A DNA stretch of 64,000 bases from Mucilaginibacter sp. UR6-1 (lineage in GTDB: Bacteria; Bacteroidota; Bacteroidia; Sphingobacteriales; Sphingobacteriaceae): assembly GCF_020880975.1 (NCBI RefSeq), contig NZ_JAJIWP010000001.1:682001-746000 (forward strand), read 5' to 3'. Shown here piece after piece: positions 37,128-48,500 of the stretch. How positions within the stretch are numbered: position 1 is the stretch's first letter; each line of letters begins with the position of its first letter. The notes beneath the pieces are model-generated. The model was not told the origin of the DNA, did no database searches, and was given only the letters and a program-made list of their open reading frames with translations. Position numbers and translations under genes: made by a program.

Positions 37128-40046
37128 ATGATACGCTGTATATGTTTGGCCGCGGTTTGTATTTTTTCCGGTTTGGGTGCCGCCTATAGCCAAAGTTTAA
37201 ACGGCACGGCTTACACCCTTAATGCAGATCAGCTAAGCAGCAATAATAATTTTATATCGCAAAATGTGCGGGTCATCAGGCAAAACAGGGATGGTTTGCT
37301 TTTCTTCGGTACCCGGTCAGGCCTGAGTATTTATGATGGTTACAAATTTGTTAATTTCAGCAAAACGGGCGCGCTAAACATCGGGAGGATAAATGATGTT
37401 TACGAAATGGCCGACGGCAGCATGCTTATTGCTACCGATAACAAAGCTATTTTTAAATATGATAAGGGCAGGATACATCCCTTGTATACAAAAAATCAGC
37501 ACACGTTAGCCAATTTCCAGATGGCGCCATGGGGTAAGTTATTAGCTGCATCGCGCGAAGGCATATATGAGGTTTTACCGGGTGGGCCCAGGGCTGTTGA
37601 ATCATTATTACCCGGTAAACGTTTTTTTGACCTTGAGTTGCTGGGCAATAAATTCATAGCGGCATGTGGCGATAATACGCCCATCATCATATTCAATTCA
37701 AAGTATCAGGTGGTAGACAGCCTTTCGATAGGTACAGTTTACGATATGGAGATCGGTAATGGCAATGATATTTGGCTGGCCACTCCCGAAGGCCTTAAAC
37801 TGATGGATAAAAGCGCGGCATCAAAAGGCAAAATAATACTTAAACCTTTACCTGCCGAACTTAAAGCAGCGGGGCTTGATACCAAAGTGATAACCACCGT
37901 ACGTACTGATAGCTACCAAAACTTATGGATAGGTACTATTTACGAGGGGCTTTATAAGTTTCATGATAATAAGCTGGCCGTATTCAATAAATTCAACGGT
38001 TTTGCTTACGATAGGGTGATTTGCCTTTATGAGGATAAGGAATATAATATATGGATAGGCACAGATGCCGGGATATTCAAAGTATCAAACCCGGTATTTG
38101 ATTTTTTTAACCGCAAAAATGGCCTTATTTCAAGTATTACCTGCTCGGCAATATCGCTGAATAACAAAACCTATATAGCCACCAATATGGGGGTATCTGT
38201 ATTGGATGAACGGGCTATTACTAAATTCAGTACGCTCACAGCAACAGAGGATTGCATGTCTACAGACACGATGCAGGGCAAACTGATGTTCACCAATACC
38301 AACCAGTTGCATTTGGTTGATCTGTCATTAAAAAAGGAACAGGTAATATATACCTTGCCCGATGGCGTAACCTTTAATCCTGCTACTCGGCCGGTACCGG
38401 GTGATAGAAATAAGTTCTTTTTGACTAACAAGGGAATATTAGCAGGATATGGTACAAAATTCAGCTATCTGCCTGCCGTAAATGACGATGTAAGGGCTAT
38501 GCTGATCGATAAAAAGCGACAATTGCTTTTTACAGCCGATCATCAGGCCGGGTTAAAGGTTTACAGCTATCGTGACAGCGTTGGCAAGTTATATGTTAAG
38601 CCATTGTATAAAACCGTACTGCCATCATACGCTCAAAGTTTGGTGCTTAGCAGCAAAGGCGAACTATGGGCAGGAACTTTAAAAAATGGCATTAGTAAAT
38701 TCTCTGTAACAGGTGATGGCAAACTAAATCCGGCCGGTAAGTATGATTATAATAGTGGCCTGTCATCAAACATTATATACTGCATGTATAAGGATAGCCA
38801 TCAAAATATATGGGTTGGTACCGATGCCGGGGTAGATAAGCTTTGCAGCACTAATAAGCATACGGTTATTCAAAATTTTTATAAGCTGTATAATTTTCAG
38901 CAGGAGGTATATTCCATATATGAATCGCCGGATGGTAATGTATGGCTCAGCGGGTTTGATGGTTTGGTGAAAGTATACCATTCACGCCAGCTTAAAAGGC
39001 CGGGCAGCCCTAATGTTTTGCTTAACATGGTACGTGTATCGGGCAATACGGATACGGTATATAATTACCCCGATAGTAAACGCATCAAGCTCAGTTATAC
39101 TGATAACACCCTGTCGTTTGAGTATGCTTCACCGGGTTTTCGTAAAGAGCGGTCAAGACTTTACTCATTTCGTTTGCTGGGTAGTAATGATACCGCCTGG
39201 AGCACGCCATCATTAAAAAACTCGGTAATTTTTGCACAGGTAAAACCGGGGCGTTATGCTTTCCAGGTAAAGGCCGGAGATGCCGACGGGCAATGGTCGG
39301 TTAAACCGGCAGTATTTTATTTTATCATTCGTCCGCCGTTTTGGCTTACCACCTGGTTTTTTGTTTTAAGCGCGGCTGTGTTCTTTATGGTAATTTATGG
39401 CATATACCGTTACCGCATTAACCAGATACAAAAGGTGATGCTGATACGTAACCGCATATCGCGAGATCTGCATGACGATGTTGGCGCTACGCTGAGTAGT
39501 ATTAAAATATTGACCGAGGTAGCCCGAAAAAAACTGATCAATAACCAAGCTGAGGAGTCGGTAAACTTATTGGAGAAAATAGGTCACCAATCTGTAGAGA
39601 TGATCGATCAGATGGGCGATATCATATGGTCGGTAAACCCGTCAAACGATAGTTTGGATCGGTTAATTGAGCGTATACAAAATCAGTTCAATAGCTTATG
39701 TATCGCCAGGGGTATTGTGCTTTCTATTGAGATGCGGGATGCATTGCAGGTTCAAAAATTGCGTATGGAGCACCGCAAGCATTTGTACCTCATTATCAAA
39801 GAATCATTAAACAACGCGCTTAAATACGCCGGGGGCAATGCTATAATAATGCGCATTTGGGTTGAGGCATCAAAACTCAGCATAAGCATAAAAGATAACG
39901 GGCAGGGCTTTAATAAAAATGATGCTAATTGCGGCAATGGCCTGCGTAACATGCGCGACCGTGTTAAGCTGATAGGCGGCGTGCTGGATATATGCTCAGC
40001 CAATGGCGAGGGTACTGAGATAAAAATTAAATGTCCGCTCACCTGA
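37128..40046 (+). CDS. Propeller-type sensor histidine kinase (HTCS-like periplasmic sensor, NarL-type transmitter)
   Basis: This 972-residue membrane kinase has a signal peptide from the ATG at 37128 (RCICLAAVCIFSGLGAAYS), a two-part periplasmic seven-bladed propeller made of repeats such as NLWIGTIYEGLYKF, NIWIGTDAGIFKV and NIWVGTDAGVDKL (about 40-640), a Y_Y_Y domain (about 650-735), one membrane helix (about 738-758), HisKA_3 with SRDLHDDVGATLSSIK (phospho-accepting His, about 780) and a HATPase_c ending NGLRNMRDRVKLIGG. Unlike true hybrid two-component systems there is no fused receiver or AraC domain; the partner is the adjacent LuxR-type regulator. Such propellers usually sense sugars or surface compounds. 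An in-frame ATG at 37065 would add 21 residues before the signal peptide and is less likely. Confidence 0.88.
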   Translation: MIRCICLAAVCIFSGLGAAYSQSLNGTAYTLNADQLSSNNNFISQNVRVIRQNRDGLLFFGTRSGLSIYDGYKFVNFSKTGALNIGRINDVYEMADGSMLIATDNKAIFKYDKGRIHPLYTKNQHTLANFQMAPWGKLLAASREGIYEVLPGGPRAVESLLPGKRFFDLELLGNKFIAACGDNTPIIIFNSKYQVVDSLSIGTVYDMEIGNGNDIWLATPEGLKLMDKSAASKGKIILKPLPAELKAAGLDTKVITTVRTDSYQNLWIGTIYEGLYKFHDNKLAVFNKFNGFAYDRVICLYEDKEYNIWIGTDAGIFKVSNPVFDFFNRKNGLISSITCSAISLNNKTYIATNMGVSVLDERAITKFSTLTATEDCMSTDTMQGKLMFTNTNQLHLVDLSLKKEQVIYTLPDGVTFNPATRPVPGDRNKFFLTNKGILAGYGTKFSYLPAVNDDVRAMLIDKKRQLLFTADHQAGLKVYSYRDSVGKLYVKPLYKTVLPSYAQSLVLSSKGELWAGTLKNGISKFSVTGDGKLNPAGKYDYNSGLSSNIIYCMYKDSHQNIWVGTDAGVDKLCSTNKHTVIQNFYKLYNFQQEVYSIYESPDGNVWLSGFDGLVKVYHSRQLKRPGSPNVLLNMVRVSGNTDTVYNYPDSKRIKLSYTDNTLSFEYASPGFRKERSRLYSFRLLGSNDTAWSTPSLKNSVIFAQVKPGRYAFQVKAGDADGQWSVKPAVFYFIIRPPFWLTTWFFVLSAAVFFMVIYGIYRYRINQIQKVMLIRNRISRDLHDDVGATLSSIKILTEVARKKLINNQAEESVNLLEKIGHQSVEMIDQMGDIIWSVNPSNDSLDRLIERIQNQFNSLCIARGIVLSIEMRDALQVQKLRMEHRKHLYLIIKESLNNALKYAGGNAIIMRIWVEASKLSISIKDNGQGFNKNDANCGNGLRNMRDRVKLIGGVLDICSANGEGTEIKIKCPLT

Positions 40047-40056
40047 ATGGGGGATT
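40045..40056. promoter_or_regulatory. GAATGGGGGATT motif upstream of the response regulator gene
   Basis: The 12-base sequence GAATGGGGGATT overlaps the kinase stop codon, 34 bases before the regulator ATG. The same 12 bases recur at 40753-40764, after the regulator and before the beta-barrel operon. It may be the regulator's own binding site. Confidence 0.35.
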
Positions 40057-40089
40057 GACGAGCAACCGGTTTTTTAAGTAACATTACGT

Positions 40090-40743
40090 ATGCCATCAAA
40101 AATACTCCTGTTTGAAGATAATACCAGCATTATTGAAGCCTATAAACTGCTTTTGGCCGATGAGGATGAACTGCTGCTATGTGCCAGCTTTGTAAATACC
40201 GATATGCTTACAGAACGCATAAACCACTTTAAGCCTGATGTGGTGCTTATGGATATTAATATACAACCTGTTGATGGTATTGAGGCTACACGTACCATTG
40301 CGGGCCGCTTTCCGGAAGTTAAGGTTATTATACAAACCATTTTTGACGAAGATGATAAGGTATTTTCGGCCTTGTGCGCCGGTGCATCAGGCTACATGCT
40401 GAAAAATGCACCTGCAGAAAATATCGCCGATGCGGTTAAAGACATTTTAAGAGGGGGCTTCCCTATGTCGCCATCTATCGCCCGTAAGGTATTGGCCTTG
40501 TTTAAAACGGATGCCATGCGCCAGTTATTTGCCGCCCGCCATACGCCAGACTACCAGCTAAGCCCGCGCGAAAAGGAGATACTTAAATTACTGGTGGCCG
40601 GCCTGAGCTATAAAATGATAGCTTCCGAATGCCATATTGGTTTTGAAACCGTGAAGTCGCACATCAAAAAGATCTACGAAAAATTACATGTTACCTGTGT
40701 GTCTGAGGCGGTTGCGAAGGCCATACAGGAGCGTGTTATCTGA
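40090..40743 (+). CDS. LuxR/NarL-type response regulator
   Basis: The 217-residue protein has a receiver domain (KILLFEDN, Asp55 in VVLMDINIQPVDG, Lys in YMLKNAP) and a C-terminal LuxR helix-turn-helix at about 150-212 (LSPREKEILKLLVAGLSYKMIA, then GFETVKSHIKKIYEKL). It starts 43 bases after the HisKA_3 kinase gene and should be phosphorylated by it. The matching transmitter class (HisKA_3 with NarL-type receivers) supports the pairing. Likely targets are its own operon and the beta-barrel/giant protein operon that begins 97 bases later, both preceded by the same GAATGGGGGATT motif. Confidence 0.92.
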   Translation: MPSKILLFEDNTSIIEAYKLLLADEDELLLCASFVNTDMLTERINHFKPDVVLMDINIQPVDGIEATRTIAGRFPEVKVIIQTIFDEDDKVFSALCAGASGYMLKNAPAENIADAVKDILRGGFPMSPSIARKVLALFKTDAMRQLFAARHTPDYQLSPREKEILKLLVAGLSYKMIASECHIGFETVKSHIKKIYEKLHVTCVSEAVAKAIQERVI

Positions 40744-40768
40744 TTTTCCCCCGAATGGGGGATTTTAA
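40743..40768. promoter_or_regulatory. CCCCC-GAAT-GGGGG palindrome before the beta-barrel operon
   Basis: ATTTTCCCCC and GGGGGATTTT form a hairpin or palindrome around GAAT, right after the regulator stop. It could be an operator or a short terminator; the tail (TTTTAACA) is weakly T-rich. It contains the second copy of GAATGGGGGATT (40753-40764). Confidence 0.4.
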
Positions 40769-40840
40769 CAGCCTCAAATTCGCCCTTACTTTATAATGCA
40801 TTTACGCCCTGCCATAAAAGGGACTACCTAACTGCATTAT

Positions 40841-42544
40841 ATGAAAATTCTTTACAAAGTTTCTTGGTGCGTTATCGTATTTGCCATGTGTTACAGCATG
40901 GCTAATGCGCAGGATCTGGGTAATATTTCAGGTCAGAAACCATTTAACATATCAGGCAGTTTAGAGGCCCGCGGCATTGCATACTCTGTAAGTGGTATTG
41001 CCGAAAGGCGCTCACCTTTTACTTACCTGTTTTCGGGCAGCCCGGTTATAAGCTTATATGGGTTTACCATACCTTTTACCATCAGCCTAAGCGAGTCCGA
41101 CCGCTCTTTTCGGCAGCCTTTTAACCAGTTTGGCATGAGCCCAACTTACAAATGGATCACCTTGCATGCAGGTTACCGCAATATCAGCTATTCGCCATAC
41201 ACGTTAGGCGGGCATACCATGCTCGGGGCAGGCGTTGAGCTTAACCCTGGTAAACTGCGGGCGGGCTTTATGTATGGCCGCCTTAACAGGGCAACCACTA
41301 TTGATACCACCACACAGGCGCTGGTGCCTTTCTCATTCTCGCGCAAGGGGTATGCAGCCAAGCTGGGCTATGGCAGCGAACGCAACTTTTTTGAGTTGAG
41401 TTTCCTGAAGGCCAAGGATGATAGCACCTCGGCACCTAACGGTATTGTGCCCGATAGCCTATTTGTAACGCCCGAAGCGAATACCGTTTTGGGCTATCGC
41501 TTTAGATTTTCATTTTTAAAATACTTTTTTATTGAGAGCGACGGTGCCGGAAGTATTTATACCCGCGACCTGAATTCGCCAATACCGCTCGACTCGCTTG
41601 ATAATGAATTTTTAAAACGTATAAAGAATTTCGCCAACATTAATGCTACTTCTGAGTTTTATACCGCTTTTGCGGGTTCTATCGGCTTTAAAAAGAAAGG
41701 TTATGGATTAAAGGTAAATTACCGCCGCATTGATCCGGATTTTAAATCAATGGGGGCATACTTTTTTAATTCTGACATTGAGGACTGGACGGTGGCACCA
41801 AGCTTTACCCTTCTCCAAAACAAAGTACGCTTTGCAGGTAGCATCGGCTTTCAGCACGATAACCTGAAACAGCAAAAGCAGGCAACTAACCGCCGGGTTA
41901 TCGGGTCGGCCAATATGTATCTGGATTTTACACAGTCGTTGGGTTTAGATGTGTCTTACAGTAACTTCTCAAGCAACCAAAGGCCACAAACCGCCCGCTT
42001 TGCCGATTCACTTCGTATTGTTCAAACCACCCGTAACCTGAGCTTTATGCCACGGTATTTTATAATTACGCCTGGCGCAAGCCATGTAATAACAGCCGCA
42101 ATTACCTTTAATGATCTGAATGACTATAACACCTATTTTTCTGATCAGGGTATAAGCCGTAACATCAGCACCAAACAGTATTTTCTTAATTACAACATAA
42201 CGCTTCCGGCAAAGCAGCTTAGCCTGTTCATCAACCTTAACAATACTAACCTTAAAGGGGCTTTACTGTCTGATAAATACTATGGCCTTACCCTTGGCGG
42301 CAACAAAAGTATGCTAAAAAACAAGCTGCAAACAGGGCTTAACGCATCGTTCACCCGGGGAATAACCGACCAGGGCCGCTCACTTATCATCAACAGTAAC
42401 GCCAACATAGGCTACCAGGTGCGCAAAAACCAAACGGCAAGGCTTAACTGGTTTTTAACCAATAACCGCCCCGCAACGGCAAACCAGCAACTGGCTACTT
42501 TTACCGAATCCCGAACCGAGATCAGTTACATATTCAACTTTTAA
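40841..42544 (+). CDS. Outer-membrane beta-barrel protein of unknown function
   Basis: The 567-residue protein has a signal peptide (YKVSWCVIVFAMCYSMANA) and no hydrophobic helix afterwards. The mature part is rich in alternating beta-strands with aromatic ends (GYRNISYSPYTLGGHTMLGAGVEL, FRLRFSFLKYFFIESD-like strands, FELSFLKAKDD) and ends in an aromatic residue (EISYIFNF), the usual outer-membrane barrel signature. I do not recognise a named family. It is the first gene of a tight three-gene operon, 6 bases before the giant protein gene, so it probably anchors, exports or assembles that protein at the cell surface (inference). Confidence 0.72.
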   Translation: MKILYKVSWCVIVFAMCYSMANAQDLGNISGQKPFNISGSLEARGIAYSVSGIAERRSPFTYLFSGSPVISLYGFTIPFTISLSESDRSFRQPFNQFGMSPTYKWITLHAGYRNISYSPYTLGGHTMLGAGVELNPGKLRAGFMYGRLNRATTIDTTTQALVPFSFSRKGYAAKLGYGSERNFFELSFLKAKDDSTSAPNGIVPDSLFVTPEANTVLGYRFRFSFLKYFFIESDGAGSIYTRDLNSPIPLDSLDNEFLKRIKNFANINATSEFYTAFAGSIGFKKKGYGLKVNYRRIDPDFKSMGAYFFNSDIEDWTVAPSFTLLQNKVRFAGSIGFQHDNLKQQKQATNRRVIGSANMYLDFTQSLGLDVSYSNFSSNQRPQTARFADSLRIVQTTRNLSFMPRYFIITPGASHVITAAITFNDLNDYNTYFSDQGISRNISTKQYFLNYNITLPAKQLSLFINLNNTNLKGALLSDKYYGLTLGGNKSMLKNKLQTGLNASFTRGITDQGRSLIINSNANIGYQVRKNQTARLNWFLTNNRPATANQQLATFTESRTEISYIFNF

Positions 42545-42550
42545 CATCAC

Positions 42551-45500
42551 ATGAAGATCAAAAATATACACACCCGATTTATATTGATACTGATTGCCCT
42601 GTTAGGGTTTACCGCCAATGTTAGGGGGCAGGTAAATGTATCGGTACAGTTACTGCCGCCTGTGCCTAATAAAATAACTGACTACAGTTCGCGGCCGCAG
42701 TTGGTAGTGATCAATATCATCAACACATCCCGAACCGTGCAGCGTATACAGTTACGTGGCGCGGTAACCGGCGATAATGGTATTGAACTACGTACCAAAC
42801 CCAGCTATAAAAGTAAAACGGCAATGATACTGAACCCCGGCGAGGTGCGTAACCTTAACGGTAATGATCTGGCTTACTTTTTTGATTATACGCAGCTAAA
42901 TTATACCGGCATCAACCAAACTGACTTTATTAAGAAGAATGGTCTGCCCGAAGGTACTTACCAGTTTTGCCTGCGCGCGTATGATTATGATACCAACCAG
43001 CCTTTAAGTGCTGATGAGCCGCTGGGTTGCAGTGCGCCGTTCATCATCAATAACCTGGAGCCGCCGGTAATTATTAAGCCATATGCTGATGAAAACCTGT
43101 CGGCCAACGTAGGGCAAACCTTTGTGATAAGCTGGAGCACGCCGGCGGGTTCACCGCCTACCATCAAATACCGCATCCGCATGGTGGAGATACTGGGCAA
43201 CAGCAACCCGAACGATGCGCTGATGACCGCCACACAACCTTACTTTTTTGATAAGGAGGTGATGGGCAATATGTACGTATACAACCCGGCCGATCCGCAG
43301 CTTACCCCGGGCAGGCGCTATGCCATGATGATTGAGGGATTTGATCCGCTGGGGCAGCGCGCTTTCAGAAACAACGGGCGCAGCGAGGTAATATTATTTA
43401 GTTACGGACTGCAATCAACAGAAAACTTAGCGAATATACCGGTACTGGTGCCCGTTAACGGCAAGCAAACTCAAGGCACAGATGTTAAGAACAAGCCAAA
43501 CCTGATAGAAGTTAATAGTAGCCGCGACCTTTACATTCGTTGGGACAGTGTGCCGGGAATCCGGCCCGCTGTTACCAGTTTTACCATGCTGGTGAGTAAA
43601 GGCGGGCAAACCATCATTAAAAAGCAGATGCAGGATGGTACAATGTACTACCAGGCTGCCAAGGCCGATGTGCCATTACAAAACGGACAGCGTTACATAG
43701 TTAAAATAGAGGGGTATGAAAGGGCAACCAATAAGCTGATAGGGGTATCAGATGAGGTGCCCTTTACATACAAAATTATTGCTGATGATGCGGAGCCGTT
43801 AAAAGACACACTGAATCTTGATGCCCGTATTGCTTACAAATATGATGGCGAAAGCACTACATATCCATACAAGGGTACGGTATATCTGTATAAATCATAC
43901 CGGCTGCGCGATACCGTTGGTAGTAAAATAAGCGATCATACCTTACCTGCCGCCGAGGTATATGGCAGTGAAGATGAACTGGCAGCAACAGGCACTGCCG
44001 ATGCGGATGGTAAAGTGCATTTTAATTTTGCCAGCTTTAAAACACCGGCAAAACTGCCGGCATCCATCGCCCAAAACTATCCGGGCAATGGTAATTTGTC
44101 GGCCGTTTACCAGGTAAGGCTGGCCAATCCATACCTGGCCGACCCGGATCAAAGCATCACTTTTGGTACCAAACAAAAGGATGCCGGGGATATGGTAGCC
44201 ACGGCTTACGCTTATGATCTGAAAGTTAATATAAATAAGGGCTATACAGACGGTTCGAGTTTAAATGGAAAGAAAATAGTTGTAGTTAATGAAGGCTTGG
44301 CGGGGCTTAAAGCCGTGCTTTACCGTAAACAAAAAGCTGCCAACATACCAAAATATGAAGCTGACAAATTAGTACAGGAGGGGTTGAAGAAACCTGTACT
44401 TGGTGAGGACGCTAAAATTTTGGTGGTGGCTACTGATACCACCAGGATTGTTTATGACAAGCAAGGCAAAGCCCACGCCGAAGCCAATTTTAAAAACCTG
44501 CTTTGCGCCAACTCGCCTGATGATACTTACTGGATAGGTATTTACAGCGGCACCAACAAGGTTATTGATGAGCCTTTCCGGTACGAACGGCCAAAGGGCG
44601 GTGTTACCCGCTTAAAACCTGGCCCGACATCATACCTGAAAATAAATAAATTTCGCTACAATGTTACTACAGATGTTAACTGGGTAACTGCCGATCCGCC
44701 GCTGGCTAACCTTAAAGGCCGCATATTATACCGCTACAAGGATGGGGTAGGCGGTGCAAGGCCGTTGGATAATAAGTCGATCAGGCTGGTGCCGGTTTAT
44801 GTACTTTCTGACACGATTAGCCGCAAGCAATATATAGTGAGCGATAAAACTAATTTAATACCGGTTAACAGTAACAATACCCAAATACAAGGCGAGCCAG
44901 AAAAAACCTTTAAAGACCTGCCCAATTTTATTGGAGATGTAAACGGTACTGCTGGCCAAACAAAGGCCGACGGCTCATTTGAAATGACAAACATCCCTCT
45001 GTGGGATTCGGTAAAGAATTTTACTGGTCTATATAATCTGCCGGTGCCGGTCATCAAAAAACCTGAAGCACCGAAGGCTAAGGGTGATAAAAATATTATT
45101 GAGGAGATAATGACCGAGATTATCGATTCAAAAATTAATCCGGCAGATAATTACGTAAAGGATAACTCCATGAATCCGAGTATGCCTTATGATAATAAGG
45201 CGACCAATGCATTTGGCGGTGGCGTGATAAATGTTAACAGCAGCAATGTGTTTATTGGTGGTGAAAAAGGCACATTTGTAAACAACCAGGTTAATGGCCT
45301 TGGTGCCCAAAAAGGTGCCTTGCAGGGTAAAATGAACCAGATGGGCGGCCCGCATCCGGCGTTTGATGATAACCCGTACGAGGGCCAATATGTATCGCCT
45401 AACCCGATGAAACTTATCCGGTGCTATCGTGTGATAGTAAATGAAAAGGATTACCTGAGTCCGGAGAATAACATCATCATCAACCCGCTCGAAACGGTTG

Positions 45501-48500
45501 ATGCCGGTACTTTATATAGCGATGTAAAAACGTTTATAGCCAGGGTGGTTGTAAGGGCTAAGGATGATCATAAAGTATTAACCAGCGTAGGCCTGCTGCT
45601 TAAACGCAGAGGCTCAGAAAATGATGTAATACCGAAAGGTGAAAGCGAACAGGTACCGGCACGTATTTATACCGACAGGGGCAAATCCGGTGGTTATAAC
45701 TACGTACTTGCTGACAGGCTTTTTACTCAGGCTGATAGTAATCGTAACGTTTTCAAGCACCTGCTTGCCGAAAGGGCTTATGATATGTATCCTTCAATTA
45801 ATGATACGGCCAACAACCTCTCATCCTACAAAGATGGTTATCCGCGCCTGGTTAGTTCAAGTTCGACAGGTACTTTTAACAACGATTATGTAGAGCCTAT
45901 TGTAGATTACAGTGTTGAACTTGAGCCTGATGAGCCGATAATTGCCGGCAGGTTATTGAATGCCAACGGCACAAATGGTATTACCGAGGGCGGCATTTGG
46001 ATAGCTACTGATAAAGGTATGCAGATCAGTGTGCCCTTATTACCGGGTGGATATTTTGTATACCAGGCACCAAAAGGCACCAACATCAGTAAATGGAAAT
46101 TGAGCTGCGCGGCCTGGGGGTATGAGCCAAATAAAGTTGAAAACCCGCCGGTAAGTTCAACAGTAAATATTAATGGCTTCACCTTTACCATGACAACCGT
46201 TAACAACGATGATAAGAATTTTAGTATTACTAACGGCTGGGTAAATATTAACCTGCCTGATATGAAGCCGGGGCAAAAGATCTTTAAAAATTTTTACTTT
46301 ATACCTAAAGCTACTATTACAGGTACTGTGGTGAACGCCAAAAGCATAGGCATACCCGCGCTTTATAAAGTAGAAGGCAGTGGTTTGATAGAGGAAACCA
46401 CCAGTAATTGCACTACACCATCAGGCGGCGGCTCTGCATCAGGCAATAATTCAACCACCGTATTTAACGGACAAACGGTAGTAAATCTGCCGGGGCAGGT
46501 AAACATAGGTAACCAGGCAGGTTCAAATAAAAATTTCAATCCGGTTGGCAATGCTAACTTAAATGCGGGCACTAACAATAAAAATGTTGGTACAACAAGT
46601 GGCATAAGTAATAGTGCAGCCAAAAATATAGATAACAAGGTTGTGGTTACACCATCGGGCAGTGTGTTTACCGGCACCATGACGGGTATGTGTATCCAAA
46701 AATTCAGCGCGGCGGTGCCAACGGGTAAACAGGCCAAACTGATTATAATACCTAATGATCTGAAATATTTTAACGATACCGTCACCATCAATTCTCCGGC
46801 TTTGGGCGAGAACAAAATAGGTGCCCGTACGCTGATAACCCGTGAGCACCGCATGAACTTTATAGTGCGAGGCAGAAGAAAGGACGGGCAGATCGTACCG
46901 CTATCCGGCACTAAAATTAAACTTTTGGATAGCACCTTGATAGCGGGTGGTGGCAGTAATGTAACTTATCAGTTCGCTAACATCAGTCAGCAAAACTTTT
47001 GGGTTAAGATAACGCCTCCGGCCAATACCAACTTTATCCCGCAGGAGCAAACCATTTACAATGTAGAAACCAAAAACTTCCAGAATGTGTACATCACACT
47101 GGACGAGGGTGATGCCGTTTACGGTACCGTAACCCTTGCGGGCGCGCCACTGCCAAATGCCGAGGTTAGCGTAACGCAGGGTAGCGGCTCGGCAAGTGCC
47201 ATCGCCATAACCGGGGCCGATGGAAAGTACCGTATAAATGGTGTTAAAAACCCAATCAAGGGCAAAGTAAATGTTACGGTATCGGCACCAAATAAATCTT
47301 CTCAGCAATTCATAGTAGGGCAAACCAGGCAGGCAACTATCAACGCGGAAACCAACTTCGATTTAACTAATTACAACGACCTGGATATTTCGCACCTGCT
47401 TGGTTATACCATTAAAGTAACCGGGTTACAAAAAAGTAATGGTAAAACTTACCTCAGCGGTGAGATTGTGTTGCCTGATGATGCCGAGTTCCGCAATTGG
47501 GATAATGCCAATAAGATCACTTTCAGCAACGTTGCCATAAAAGCGAATACAGCACAAAAGCGCAATAGTGCCAGTGTTTTATATGCCGAACCTGAAGCTG
47601 ATGTTGAACTGGAAAACGTAACGCTAAAAAGCCGTTTTAACGAGTATAATGTGATGATAAAGGGCGAGAGCAAAGCAGCCAACGTACGTTTTGGCGCTAC
47701 ATCAAATAACATCACTATAAAAAAACTGGCTGCTTTTAAGGGCGCGATAAATGGCAAGGTGCATATTGTTGATAACAGCTTTAACTTTCCGCAGAGCTAC
47801 ATGAGCTTCACCAACTCACAGTTTTATTTTGCCGATAGACAGAACGATAGCTATACCAATAGTTTGCAGATCAATACGACAACGGGTACCGAAACCGGCG
47901 GACAGGCACCTGTACAGGCATCGCATGTGTGGTATTTTTCAAACAGTACAGGCAAGGCGTTAAGCTTTAAGTACCTGGGTTTTAAAGCAACCAGTGAATT
48001 GGCCGACAGCTACTTTACCAACAGTAAGATCAATATTAAGCCAACCATAACAGCAAACGTCGAAACACCCGATGATAAGCCGCTTGAGGTTAAAATGCCA
48101 AAGGTTACGTTTAACACCACTACGGTTGACGCGGTAACTTCGGCACAGCCTATTGAGTTTAACCTTGAAAACTGGAAGGTGAAGATCAGCAAATGGGTAG
48201 CTGCTACCGAGGAGGGTGGTATACTGGCCACGGCAGCATCACAAAACTACGTGCAAACCACGGCAGGGCTCAACATATCGTTCAAAACATTCAGGCTGCG
48301 GAGCGATGAGATGCTGATAGATGATGTAAACCTGAGTCAGCTAAAACTGGGTGGGATAAAAGATGTGCAGGTTAACCCGGGCAACGTGGTATTCGGGCTG
48401 GATGAACGTACCGGTAACGATCTGAAAAAGCACTTTGTATTGCGCCTGCTGGGGCAGTATGGCGGTATTGCCGGTAGTATAAAAGATTTACCGGGCTTTA

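Noticed and set aside
46363..46935. 190-codon minus-strand open frame inside the giant gene
   Set aside because: It mirrors the low-complexity linker region of the giant protein and has no promoter or start signal.
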